Source of the DNA: Actinomyces sp. oral taxon 448 str. F0400
GTDB taxonomy: Bacteria > Actinomycetota > Actinomycetes > Actinomycetales > Actinomycetaceae
Assembly: GCF_000220835.1 (NCBI RefSeq)
Contig: NZ_GL985606.1
Span: forward strand, 376,465 to 440,464
Direction of reading: 5' to 3'
Length of the DNA: 64,000 nt
Shown here: in pieces, positions 20,825 through 29,638 of the stretch
How the letters are laid out: each line of letters begins with the position of its first letter
Numbering within the stretch: position 1 is the first letter of the stretch
Program-made: the position numbers and the translations under genes
The notes under the pieces: generated by a model
The model's database searches: none
Told to the model about the DNA's origin: nothing
What the model saw: the letters and a program-made list of their open reading frames with translations, nothing else

Positions 20825-22191
20825 TGCTCCGGAGCGGCCGACGGCGTCTGCTCCGCGGCGGGAGTGGGCGCCGGTGGCGTGGCGGTCGGGGTTGCGGACG
20901 GCGTCGTGACATAGCTGGAGACGGTGCCATTGACGTAATCACGGGCCGACGTCAGCGATGGCCGTGAAACCGTCTCGGACAGACGTTCGCGCATGAGGTC
21001 GTCGAGGTCGTCGAGAGGGGGCTCGTCGTAGGTCTCCACCAGGTGGCTGAGGCTGATCGGCCCGATCCGCTGGGGGATTCCCTGGTAGATGGCGATCTTG
21101 CCGTCGGTGCTCGTGACGTAGTACTGGGTCTGAGTCCACCGGTAGCCCATGAATGCGGCGCCCAGGGCCAGGATCAGGATGACGGAGGCGATGATGGACT
21201 GGCGCCGGTGCCGCCTGCGTCTGGCCTTCTGGGCGCGCACCTCCTCGGCTATGACGTCCTCCTGGCCGGGTGGCGCTGGGATTTCATCGGAACCGTCGAG
21301 GCTGGCGACGAGAGCCGCGGCCTTAGCGGCCGGCGTCGAGGCGAGTGCGGCATCCGCCTCGGAGTCGGGCGTCGCCGGGGAATCCCCGGATGCCGCGCGC
21401 TCCAGGCGCGCGCGCCGATTGGCCGCCGAGCCGACCATCTGCGGGTCGGTCTGCGGCTGCTGCTCGTCCTCGACGACGTCGACGATGACGGCGGTGACGT
21501 TGTCGGGACCGCCGGCCCGCAGCGCCAGGTCGATGAGCTGGTCGGCGGCCTGCCCCGGATCGGCGACCCCGGAGAGGACCTCGGCGATGGTCTCGCCGGT
21601 GACCGGCCCGCTCAGGCCGTCCGAGCACAGGAGCCACCGGTCGCCGGGGACCGCCTCGCGGATGGACTCGTCGAGCTGGACATCCCCCTCGGCGTCGCCG
21701 AGGACGCGCAGCAGCACGGAACGTTGAGGGTGGCGACGGGCCTGCTCGCGGGTCAGCCTGCCCGTCTCGACCAGGTACTCCACGAAGGTGTGATCAGTGG
21801 TCACCTGAGTCAGCTCGCCGTCGCGCAGAAGGTAGGCGCGCGAGTCGCCCACGTGAATCATGGCGAGTTTGTTGCCGCTGCGCATGAGGGCGATGCAGGT
21901 GGTGCCCAGACCGGCGAGATCGGGGTTGCCGGCGGACAGCGCGACGAGTTCGGAGTGCGACTGCTGAACGGCGTCGCGCAGCAGGCCGAGGAGCTCGCCG
22001 GCCTGGTGGGAGTCGGCATCCAGCGGGACAAGATGCTCCAGGGTGATGGCGGAGGCGATGTCGCCGCCGGCCGGCCCGCCCATGCCGTCGCACAGGACGG
22101 CGAGGTGAGGGCCGGCGTAGCCCGAGTCTTGGTTGGAGGACCGCACCAGGCCGATATCACTGCGTGCCGCGTAGCGCAAAGTGGTTGTCAT
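20821..22191 (-). CDS. pstP: PP2C-family Ser/Thr phosphatase PstP
   Basis: A 456-aa metal-dependent phosphatase that counteracts PknA and PknB. The catalytic domain (about 1-240) shows the metal-binding motifs LCDGMGG, HVGDSRAY, LLCSDGLSG and GGPDNVTAVIVD. A linker and one transmembrane segment (about 355-375, SIIASVILILALGAAF) follow, with a Pro/Thr/Ala tail outside. It starts at ATG 22191, overlapping the fhaB stop by 4 bp. Confidence 0.95.
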   Translation of the reverse strand: MTTTLRYAARSDIGLVRSSNQDSGYAGPHLAVLCDGMGGPAGGDIASAITLEHLVPLDADSHQAGELLGLLRDAVQQSHSELVALSAGNPDLAGLGTTCIALMRSGNKLAMIHVGDSRAYLLRDGELTQVTTDHTFVEYLVETGRLTREQARRHPQRSVLLRVLGDAEGDVQLDESIREAVPGDRWLLCSDGLSGPVTGETIAEVLSGVADPGQAADQLIDLALRAGGPDNVTAVIVDVVEDEQQPQTDPQMVGSAANRRARLERAASGDSPATPDSEADAALASTPAAKAAALVASLDGSDEIPAPPGQEDVIAEEVRAQKARRRRHRRQSIIASVILILALGAAFMGYRWTQTQYYVTSTDGKIAIYQGIPQRIGPISLSHLVETYDEPPLDDLDDLMRERLSETVSRPSLTSARDYVNGTVSSYVTTPSATPTATPPAPTPAAEQTPSAAPEQ

Positions 22192-22658
22192 GGGCGCAGC
22201 TCCAAAGTGGTCTGGCCGATTCGGACAGGGACGCCGATCGGTAGCTCGACGGCGCCGTGGACCGCGCGGCCGGCCAGGGTGGTGCCATTGGTGGAGTTGA
22301 GGTCCTCGAGCCACCAGGTGCCGCCCTTGGGGAAGACGCGTGCGTGCCGTGAGGAGGCGTAGGAGTCGTTGAGAACGAGCGTGCAGTTCTGGTCGCGGCC
22401 GATCGTGATCGACGTCGGCGTCAACGGGACCATCGAGCCTGCGAGCGGACCCTCGGTGATGATGAGCCGGGTGGCGCCGCGCCGTCGCCCCTGAGGGGCG
22501 GGGGAGGCGGGTTCGTGGTTCAGGCGGCGGCGGGGCGCGGCGGGTGCGGAGGCCTCGGCGGCGGTGTCGTGGCGCAGGGCGCGGACGACGAGGAAGACGA
22601 AGAACCACAGCAGGGCCAGGAAGCCGAGCCGTGCGACGGTGAAGGCGAGCTCGCTCAC
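22188..22658 (-). CDS. fhaB: FHA-domain protein FhaB/FipA
   Basis: A 156-aa protein with an N-terminal membrane anchor (residues 8-27) and a C-terminal FHA domain (about 65-156). The phosphothreonine-binding motifs are ITIGRDQNC, SSRHARVF and DLNSTNGT. In mycobacteria the homologue links kinase signalling to the divisome. It overlaps both neighbours by 4 bp. Confidence 0.94.
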   Translation of the reverse strand: MSELAFTVARLGFLALLWFFVFLVVRALRHDTAAEASAPAAPRRRLNHEPASPAPQGRRRGATRLIITEGPLAGSMVPLTPTSITIGRDQNCTLVLNDSYASSRHARVFPKGGTWWLEDLNSTNGTTLAGRAVHGAVELPIGVPVRIGQTTLELRP

Positions 22659-23362
22659 ATGCCTGCCTCGGTGCCTTGCGAGCCGTCCCAGAACATGATC
22701 CGGGTCCGGCCGATGGTCAGGGTGTTGCCGTCCAGGAGCGTCGCGGCATCCACGCGGTGGCCTTCGACGAACGTGCCGTTGGTCGATCCCAGGTCGGTGG
22801 CGATCGCATGCCCCTGTGTGAGGCGGACTTCTAGATGCCGTCTGGAGACGCCGGAGTCGTCGACGATGATGTCGGCCTCGCTGCCGCGCCCTATGACGGT
22901 GACCGGGCCCGTCAGCAGATACCGCTGGCCGTTGATGTCCAGAATCGGATGGCCCGGCGTCGCATTGGCGGAGGCGGCCGGTGCGGCGCCGCCGCGCTGT
23001 GTGGAGGACTCGATCTCGATGGCGGGGGCCGTCAGGGCGGCGTCGGGGGTGAAGGAGACCTTGACCGGGCCCACGAAGGAGTAGCTCTGCTCGGACGCGT
23101 GGGTGGTGGCCACCTCCTCCATCTGCCGGACCATCTCATCCATTCCCCATGCCTCCAGGCGCGTGATGTCGCTGGGCGCCAGATGGATGCGGAAGACGTT
23201 GGGGACCACGGAGCGGTCGCGGGCGAAGGAAGCGGCGCGCTTGTCCATCGTCTCGCGCAGCTTCGAGGCGATCTCAATGGGTTCGACGTCGTCCGAGAAA
23301 CGGGACATGGCGCGACTGGTCACGTTCTCGACACCCTTCTCGAACTTGTCCAGGATACCCAT
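22655..23362 (-). CDS. fhaA: FHA-domain protein FhaA (DUF3662 + FHA)
   Basis: A 235-aa cytosolic adaptor. Residues 1-115 are the DUF3662 domain (MGILDKFEKGVENVTSRAM start). Residues about 140-225 form an FHA domain with IGRGSEADI, SRRHLEV and LGSTNGTF. Mycobacterial FhaA binds phosphorylated MviN/MurJ. It is the first gene of the seven-gene operon, with GGGGAGG ahead of the ATG; its promoter should lie in 23363-23624, where I recognise no other gene. Confidence 0.94.
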   Translation of the reverse strand: MGILDKFEKGVENVTSRAMSRFSDDVEPIEIASKLRETMDKRAASFARDRSVVPNVFRIHLAPSDITRLEAWGMDEMVRQMEEVATTHASEQSYSFVGPVKVSFTPDAALTAPAIEIESSTQRGGAAPAASANATPGHPILDINGQRYLLTGPVTVIGRGSEADIIVDDSGVSRRHLEVRLTQGHAIATDLGSTNGTFVEGHRVDAATLLDGNTLTIGRTRIMFWDGSQGTEAGM

Positions 23363-23624
23363 GGACTACCTCCCCGTGTGCTTGGCGCGGCCATGACGGC
23401 CGTGATGGACGTCGTGCCGGACGGTGGCGCCAGGCAGACCGCGTCCATGGTAACGGCTGAGGCACGTACGGCGGGGATGGCGTGGCAGCGACTGTGTTGC
23501 GGTCCCGGGGAATGGGCCTCTGCGCGCGGCAGGCCGGGCGTGGGGGTGAGCGGACTCACCCGATGATCGGGGGGCCGAAGTGGACGCGGGAACCCTCCTG
23601 CGGTTATGGTCATGTCCGCTTCTC

Positions 23625-23708
23625 GCGCGAGTGGCGGAATTGGTAGACGCGCACGGTTCAGGTCCGTGTGATCTTACGATCATGGGGGTTCGAGTCCCCC
23701 CCCGCGCA
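23625..23708 (+). tRNA. tRNA-Leu (CAG anticodon)
   Basis: An 84-base class II tRNA with a long variable arm. Anticodon CAG is at 23659-23661, in the loop TTCAGGT flanked by CACGG and CCGTG. The T arm is GGGGG-TTCGAGT-CCCCC. The acceptor stem GCGCGAG against CCCGCGC pairs except for an A-C mismatch at position 6:67. Confidence 0.95.
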
Positions 23709-23719
23709 CGGTGAAGCGC

Positions 23720-23757
23720 AGGCCCGGGGCCCGTCGAATGATCGGCGGCCCGGGCCT
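23720..23757. terminator. Hairpin downstream of tRNA-Leu
   Basis: A 9-bp inverted repeat, AGGCCCGGG with its complement CCCGGGCCT, and a 20-base loop. It begins 12 bases after the tRNA and is followed by a moderately T-rich stretch. It lies between tRNA-Leu and the convergent VanZ-like gene. Confidence 0.7.
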
Positions 23758-23771
23758 TCGTCATTCGTCCG

Positions 23772-24206
23772 TCATTCGTCGCCGCCAGAAGCCAGAAGGC
23801 GGCGCAGGCGCGCGCTGCGCCAGGCGACATGCGCCCCGAGGGCGCCGGCCCAGGCGCCCACGGCATTCTCGACGACGTTGGTCCATGCGGCGCGTCGGTC
23901 GAGGGCGGGCAGCGCCCACTGGACGAACTCGGCGCCCGCCCCCAGGGCGCATCCCGCCAGCGCCCACCGCCACCACGCCACCCGCGGCCACCCCAGATGA
24001 GCCAGAAGAGTCAGGGGGGAGAGCATGACCAGATTGAGGACGACATCCTTGCCGGCGGCGTCGAGGAACCACGGTCCCGCCGATTCTTTGAACGCGGCGA
24101 TCTGCGCGCCCGAGCTCCACAGGACGGCGACCAGGACGGCGACGAGGTAGAGTCCGGCGGCGGCGCGGCAGACGACACGCGGACGCGGGGCTCGCAGGCG
24201 GGTCAT
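23772..24206 (-). CDS. VanZ-like membrane protein
   Basis: A 144-aa protein with four hydrophobic segments. The motif GKDVVLNLVMLSPL and the later GAGAEFVQWALP plus DRRAAWTNVVENAVGAWAG match VanZ-like proteins, where N, E, Q and D/N positions are conserved. VanZ members are implicated in teicoplanin resistance or lipid-related functions, but most are uncharacterised. ATG 24206 lacks a clear ribosome-binding site. Confidence 0.8.
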   Translation of the reverse strand: MTRLRAPRPRVVCRAAAGLYLVAVLVAVLWSSGAQIAAFKESAGPWFLDAAGKDVVLNLVMLSPLTLLAHLGWPRVAWWRWALAGCALGAGAEFVQWALPALDRRAAWTNVVENAVGAWAGALGAHVAWRSARLRRLLASGGDE

Positions 24207-24290
24207 GAATGGAGGGTATCGGTGCCGTGTGACGAACGAACGTGGCACGATGCACAGCGCTATCATGCTCGATGGGCGGACAATCGTTAG

Positions 24291-25292
24291 GTGAGTTGGA
24301 AGCGAGCACTGAACGGGCGTCGGGTCCGCTGCGCGGCGGGTCTCTTCGTCGCGATGCTGTGCGCGTCGGGTCTGAGCCTTCAGGGCATGGGTGCGGATGC
24401 CGATGTCCCGAGGACGTCGAGTTCGCCCTCCGTCCTGATGGCCTCTTCGACCTCGGGCGGCATCGTGACCTCCGAGAGTTCGAGCTCGATGGAGAGTCCG
24501 GTGACCGAGCGCGGAACCGTCACCGGCATCGAGTTCGACGGCGACGCCGATCTGGGGACGTCGGACTCGACGACCTACGTCTACACGCCCCCCGGCTACA
24601 ATCCCGAGTCGGCCGAGCGCTACAGCGTCGTCTACCTGCTCCACGGCACTCCCGGGGCGTCGGCGGACTGGCTGTCCGGGACCTCCTTGGCCAATCGCCT
24701 CGATAGTCTCATCGACGCCGGCGAGATCCCGCCGATCATCGCCGTCTCCCCTGAGATCTCGACGCCTGAGGTGTCCGACACGCGCTGCCTGGACTCGACC
24801 ACGGGCGGCCCGCTCATCGACACCTACCTCACCAAGGACGTCATCCCGTGGGTCGATGAGACGTATCCGACCTATGCCGACGCCGACCATCGCATTCTCA
24901 TGGGCTTCTCGATGGGGGCGTTCTGCGCCACGAATCTCCTCTTCCAGCACCAGGACATGTTCTCCTCCGCGGCGGCCATGGCCGACTACGGCGAGCCCGG
25001 CCCCGACGCGGCGGTCCTGCTCGCGGACGAGGATGAGTACGTGCGCCAGTCGCCCGCCATGTACCTGGCCGACCCGGATTTCGAGGTCAGGCAGGGGCTG
25101 CGCTTCTACCTCACCGTGGGTGGTCAGTCCTTGGACGAGGACGTGGATGACACGCCGTTCCTCGCCGACCTGGCGTCGGAGCGCGGGGTCGCTGTCGTCT
25201 ACGAGCCCGACGAGGAGGCTGACCACAGCTGGCAGATGGTGTCCGATCACATGGACCGGGCGCTCGAGGTGCTCCTGGCGGACGAGAATTGA
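24291..25292 (+). CDS. Secreted alpha/beta hydrolase (esterase D / antigen 85-like fold)
   Basis: A 333-aa protein starting at GTG 24291. A hydrophobic segment at 13-31 serves as signal peptide or anchor, followed by a Ser-rich linker to about residue 70. The catalytic domain resembles the putative-esterase family: YLLHGTPG forms the oxyanion region (115-122), Ser207 in GFSMGA is the nucleophile, and His in EADHSWQ near the C-terminus completes the triad. The substrate is unknown; acyl-carbohydrate or siderophore ester cleavage are family possibilities. Confidence 0.85.
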   Translation: MSWKRALNGRRVRCAAGLFVAMLCASGLSLQGMGADADVPRTSSSPSVLMASSTSGGIVTSESSSSMESPVTERGTVTGIEFDGDADLGTSDSTTYVYTPPGYNPESAERYSVVYLLHGTPGASADWLSGTSLANRLDSLIDAGEIPPIIAVSPEISTPEVSDTRCLDSTTGGPLIDTYLTKDVIPWVDETYPTYADADHRILMGFSMGAFCATNLLFQHQDMFSSAAAMADYGEPGPDAAVLLADEDEYVRQSPAMYLADPDFEVRQGLRFYLTVGGQSLDEDVDDTPFLADLASERGVAVVYEPDEEADHSWQMVSDHMDRALEVLLADEN

Positions 25293-25374
25293 CGGCGGGA
25301 GTCAGTCGCCGGAATCACACCCGCCGGTCGGATCAGGCTCCGGCACCTTCCTGGGCCTTTCGTACCATGCGAGT

Positions 25375-26793
25375 GTGAGCGACGAACCCGTACAGACAGC
25401 ACACGCCGTCAGCAACGCGCGTTCCGCGCTCGGATCGGGTCCGTCGGCGACCGGCCGGGTCGGGCCGCGCCGATCGATGGCTGTGCCTTCCGTTCCCTCC
25501 GTTCCATCGATCGCTCGGCCGAGGGCCTCGAGCTGGACCGGGGACGTCCCGCGCACAGGCGTTCGCAGCGGCGTCGCCGGGCCCGTGCGCATGCAGCGCC
25601 ACGACCCGGATCTGCGCCCTATGCTGGTCACGTGGGAGGCTACGCGCGCCTGCGCCCTGGCCTGCCGTCACTGCCGGGCCGAGGCCGTCCCCTTCCGCGA
25701 CCCGCGTGAGTTGAGTGCGGCGGAGGCCAGGGGTCTGATGGATGAGGCGGCGTCATTCGGCAAGCCCGGCGTCATCTTCATCATCACCGGGGGCGATTGC
25801 TTCGAGAGGCCCGATCTGGCCGAGCTCGCCGCTTACGGGTCGGGCCTGGGACTGCATGTGGCGTTGTCGCCGTCGGGCACCGACAAACTCACCAAGGCCG
25901 CCCTGGCCGAGCTCCAGGATGCCGGCGTGAATGTCATCTCGCTGTCTTTGGACGGGGCCACCGCCGCCACTCACGATGCCTTCCGTGGCATCGAGAAGAC
26001 CTTCGACCGCACTATCGCCGGTTGGCGGGCCGCCCGCGAACTGGGCATGCGTGTGCAGATCAATTCCGTCGTCGCCCGGCACAACGTCCACGAGCTGCCG
26101 GATATCGCCGCTCTCGTGCGCGACAACGGCGCGATGACGTGGTCCGGCTTCCTACTCGTGCCCACCGGGCGCGGTGTGGACCTGGGGTCCCTGGACGCCC
26201 GCGAGGTGGAGGATGTCCTCAACGCCTTCTACGACATGGGTGAGGCCGTTCCCGTCCGCACCACCGAGGGCCATCACTTCCGCCGAGTCTCCCTGCAGCG
26301 TCACGTGCTCGCTGGGCGCGGCGTCACGGGCGAAGCGATGATCGAGACCATGCACCTCGGGACGCTGTACCGCGATCTGCGTGAGCGGATTGTCGAGCTG
26401 GGTCTGGACCACGGCGAGCGCCGACGCCGGCCGCCGATCACCGTCAGCTCCGGCAACGGCTTCATGTTCGTCTCCCACGTGGGCGACGTGACGCCCTCAG
26501 GGTTCCTGGAGGCCAGTGCCGGGAACGTGCGCGAGTCCTCCCTGACCGAGATCTATCGGACCAGCGAGATCTTCACCGGGGTGCGCGACCCCGAGCTCCT
26601 GGAGGGCAAGTGCGGGGTGTGCGAGTACAAGCGCGTGTGCGGGGGGTCGCGGGCGCGCGCCTACAACTCCACCGGAAACCTGTACGCCGAGGAGCCGCTG
26701 TGCGCTTACGAGCCGGGGAGCTTCCCCTACGCCGAGGACGCGCGCGAGCTCCTGCGCGCTCCGGTGCGCCCCGGGCGGAGCGCGAGAGGGTGA
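25375..26793 (+). CDS. Radical SAM/SPASM domain protein (TIGR04053-like)
   Basis: Radical SAM enzyme of 472 aa if translation starts at GTG 25375, where a -10-like TACCAT lies 7 bases upstream and suggests a leaderless transcript. ATG 25591 gives 400 aa and drops a low-complexity Pro/Ser/Arg leader. From that ATG the [4Fe-4S] motif is Cys21, Cys25 and Cys28 in TRACALACRHC. The C-terminal SPASM region has CGVCEYKRVCGG and a further Cys in EPLCAYEP for auxiliary clusters. No peptide substrate gene is visible nearby, so the reaction is unknown; peptide or heme-related maturation are family precedents. Confidence 0.85.
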   Translation: MSDEPVQTAHAVSNARSALGSGPSATGRVGPRRSMAVPSVPSVPSIARPRASSWTGDVPRTGVRSGVAGPVRMQRHDPDLRPMLVTWEATRACALACRHCRAEAVPFRDPRELSAAEARGLMDEAASFGKPGVIFIITGGDCFERPDLAELAAYGSGLGLHVALSPSGTDKLTKAALAELQDAGVNVISLSLDGATAATHDAFRGIEKTFDRTIAGWRAARELGMRVQINSVVARHNVHELPDIAALVRDNGAMTWSGFLLVPTGRGVDLGSLDAREVEDVLNAFYDMGEAVPVRTTEGHHFRRVSLQRHVLAGRGVTGEAMIETMHLGTLYRDLRERIVELGLDHGERRRRPPITVSSGNGFMFVSHVGDVTPSGFLEASAGNVRESSLTEIYRTSEIFTGVRDPELLEGKCGVCEYKRVCGGSRARAYNSTGNLYAEEPLCAYEPGSFPYAEDARELLRAPVRPGRSARG

Positions 26794-26842
26794 GGCGCCG
26801 GGTGGGTCCGAGGCCGGAACAATGCGATCGCCCCGCGTCGGC

Positions 26843-27133
26843 TCAGCAGCAGCCGGTGGAGACGTTGCGCTCGTCGACGTCGGCTCTGGCCCGCCACCAT
26901 TGGCGCTCGCTCAGGGGCTCGTGGTCGGGGTGAGTGCGCCGATGGCGCTCCACGTAGCGGTCGTAGGCGGACTCGCCCGTGAAATCGCGCCACAGATCGC
27001 GAACGCGGATCAGGGTCGCGCGCAGGCGTGCGAGCCGTCCGGCGGCGCCGAAGGGCGGACCGGGGCGCTCGCGTCCCGGCACCGCCGCCGGTGTCGCGCC
27101 CTGCCGGTCCGGCCGCCGTCCCGCCTGGCCCAT
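26843..27133 (-). CDS. YbdD/YjiX family protein, CstA partner
   Basis: A 96-aa protein from ATG 27133, with GAGAGG upstream; an ATG at 27157 would overlap cstA by 14 bp. The conserved part is GESAYDRYVERHRRTHP and the C-terminal ADVDERNVSTGCC, typical of the YbdD/YjiX (DUF466) family. These small proteins are encoded directly downstream of CstA-type pyruvate/peptide transporters and are needed for or modulate their activity. The gap to cstA is 10 bp, so the two form one operon. Confidence 0.92.
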   Translation of the reverse strand: MGQAGRRPDRQGATPAAVPGRERPGPPFGAAGRLARLRATLIRVRDLWRDFTGESAYDRYVERHRRTHPDHEPLSERQWWRARADVDERNVSTGCC

Positions 27134-27143
27134 TTCCGTCCTC

Positions 27144-29540
27144 TCAGTCGTTCGCATGGGCGTGCGAGCGGCCTGGGATGAGGTCGGGGTCGCCGACCTG
27201 TTCGTACTCCTTGACGAGTTTCTTCTGGAGCCTGGTGGTCAGCATGGTCTCCGGGGCGTAGAAGTTCGATTCCTGGTACGGATCCTCGGAGGTCGTCGTG
27301 TCGCCCGTGCGGATCGTGTGGACGATGCGGATGAGGGCGCAGACCATGATGAAGGCGACCATGACCAGGAAGACGACCGACAGCGTCCCCTGGATCATGG
27401 TGTTGCGAACGATTGCCCGCTGGACGTCGATGGCCGCCGGGTCGGTGAGCGTGTCCAGCTTGGCCAGAGCGTTGCGATGCTGCTGGAAGTAGCCCACGAG
27501 CGGGTCGCTGGAGAAGATCTTCTGCCAGGACGCCACGAAGGTGACCGCCGTGTCGAAGACCAGTGGGATCGCGGGGATCCAGGCCCATTTCGCGTATCCC
27601 TTGCGCACGACCATGACGGTGACCACCAGCAGAGCCACCGCTGCGATGAGCTGGTTGGCGATGCCGAAGAGCGGATAGAGCGTCTGGATACCGCCGCGCG
27701 GATCGGTTACGCCCATGAGCAGCAGCGACCCCCAGGCGGTGACGACGACGCCGGTGGTCGCCCAGGCGCCGACATGCCACGACGGGTCTCTGAACTTGGG
27801 GAAGAGGTTGCCCAGGGCGTCGGAGAGCTGGAAGCGGGCCACGCGGGTGACGGCGTCGACCGCCGAGAGGATGAACAGCGCCTCGAACATGATGGCGAAG
27901 TGGTACCAGAAGCCCATCATCGTGCGGCCTCCGCCGATCTGGTGGAGGATATGCGCCATGCCTACGGAGAGCGTCGGTGCGCCGCCGGTGCGGGAGACGA
28001 CGTTGGGTTCGCCGACGTCGCCGGCGAGCCTCGTCAGGGCTTCGGCGCCGGTGTAGGTCGTCGGATTTCCGGCCTCGTCCCAGGAGTCCCACTCAGGGTT
28101 CATCGCGTTTCCGTGGGCGTCGGTCACCCCGAGGTTCTCCACGGCCGTCGCGGCCAGTTCCTCGCAGTGGTGGTCGGGGTCATTGTTGGTGTCGCAGGGC
28201 TGGGCGTCGACGACTTCGGGGCCGGCGAGCTTCTCCATGGTGGCGGTCGGGGTGTTCATGGAGAAGTAGATGCCGGGGCTCAGGGAGACGGCGGCCGCCA
28301 GTGCCATGATGGCGACGAAGGATTCCATGAGCATGCCCGCGTAGCCGATCATGCGGGTCTGGGATTCCTTCTGAATCATCTTGGGGCTCGTGCCTGAGGA
28401 GACCATGGCATGCATGCCCGACAGAGCGCCGCAGGCGATGGTGATGAACAGGAAGGGGAAGAGTTTGCCGGCGAAGACCGGGCCGTCGGTGTTGGAGGCG
28501 AATTCGGAGACGGCCGCCATCTCGACGACGGGGCGCACGATGAGGATGCCGGCCGCGAGGACGACGATAGTGCCGACCTTCATGAAGGTGGACAGATAGT
28601 CGCGCGGGGTCAGCAGCACCCACACGGGCAGAACGGCGGCGAGGAAGCCGTAGACGATCATGGCCCACACCAGCGTGGTGGGCGACAGGTGGAGGTGCTG
28701 GCCGAAAGAGGACTGCGCCACCCAGCGGCCGCCGATGATGACGCCGATGAGGATGGTGAAGCCGACGACGGAGACCTGGGTGATCCTACCGGGCTGGACG
28801 AAGCGCAGCCACAGGCCCATGCATACGGCGATCGGGATCGTGCAGCCCACGGAGAACACGCCCCAGGGGGAGGAGGCCAGGGCGTTGACGCACACCATGG
28901 CCAGGACGGCCAGCACGATCATGAGCATGACGAAGACGACGATCGTGGCGACGGCGCCGCCGATTCTGCCGATCTCGTCGGTGGCCATCTGGCCGAGGGA
29001 GCGGCCACCGCGGCGCATGGAGAAGAACAGGACGAGCATGTCCTGGACGGCTCCGGCCGCGACCACGCCCAGAATGATCCACAGGGTGCCGGGTAGATAT
29101 CCCATCTGGGCCGCGAGCACCGGGCCCACGAGGGGACCGGCGCCGGCGATGGCGGCGAAGTGGTGCCCGTAGAGGACCACGCGGTGCGTGGGGTCGAAGT
29201 CGCGTCCGTTGTTGATGCGCTCGGCCGGTGTTGCGTTGGAGTCGTCGGGCCGCATGATTCGCCGCTGGATGTAGAGCGCGTAGAAGCGGTAGCCGATCAC
29301 GTAGGTGCACACGGCGGTGACGACGAACCAAACAGTGTTGACGTTCTCACCGCGGACGATGGCGAGCATCCACCATCCGAGCACGCCCAGGACGGTGATG
29401 ACGGACCATATCGCGATACTCTTCGGGGTCCACCTGCGGTGGGGCCTGATGCCGACGGGGACGCCTGCCTTATTGCGGATGATGAGCCGCTCCTCCTCGG
29501 GCGAGTAGGAGGGGAGGGTTGATTGTTCCTGGGTGTCCAT
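27144..29540 (-). CDS. cstA: Carbon starvation protein CstA (pyruvate/peptide transporter)
   Basis: A 798-aa integral membrane protein with many transmembrane segments. Recognisable family motifs are LYGHHFAAIAGAGPLVGPVLA near residue 125 and a later region with the carbon-starvation core (SSGTSPKMIQKESQTRMIGY). CstA proteins import pyruvate, and in some species peptides, under starvation. ATG 29540 gives MDTQEQSTLPSY; a longer reading frame upstream lacks family similarity. It is transcribed with the YbdD gene downstream. Confidence 0.95.
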   Translation of the reverse strand: MDTQEQSTLPSYSPEEERLIIRNKAGVPVGIRPHRRWTPKSIAIWSVITVLGVLGWWMLAIVRGENVNTVWFVVTAVCTYVIGYRFYALYIQRRIMRPDDSNATPAERINNGRDFDPTHRVVLYGHHFAAIAGAGPLVGPVLAAQMGYLPGTLWIILGVVAAGAVQDMLVLFFSMRRGGRSLGQMATDEIGRIGGAVATIVVFVMLMIVLAVLAMVCVNALASSPWGVFSVGCTIPIAVCMGLWLRFVQPGRITQVSVVGFTILIGVIIGGRWVAQSSFGQHLHLSPTTLVWAMIVYGFLAAVLPVWVLLTPRDYLSTFMKVGTIVVLAAGILIVRPVVEMAAVSEFASNTDGPVFAGKLFPFLFITIACGALSGMHAMVSSGTSPKMIQKESQTRMIGYAGMLMESFVAIMALAAAVSLSPGIYFSMNTPTATMEKLAGPEVVDAQPCDTNNDPDHHCEELAATAVENLGVTDAHGNAMNPEWDSWDEAGNPTTYTGAEALTRLAGDVGEPNVVSRTGGAPTLSVGMAHILHQIGGGRTMMGFWYHFAIMFEALFILSAVDAVTRVARFQLSDALGNLFPKFRDPSWHVGAWATTGVVVTAWGSLLLMGVTDPRGGIQTLYPLFGIANQLIAAVALLVVTVMVVRKGYAKWAWIPAIPLVFDTAVTFVASWQKIFSSDPLVGYFQQHRNALAKLDTLTDPAAIDVQRAIVRNTMIQGTLSVVFLVMVAFIMVCALIRIVHTIRTGDTTTSEDPYQESNFYAPETMLTTRLQKKLVKEYEQVGDPDLIPGRSHAHAND

Positions 29541-29638
29541 GGGGGATCGCTTCTCGTCGTTGAGGAACCGGGGAGGTATGGCTCGTGGTCGTGCCGCCTC
29601 TAGGGTAGATCTTCCACGGGCGGGCCGCACCTGCCTGC

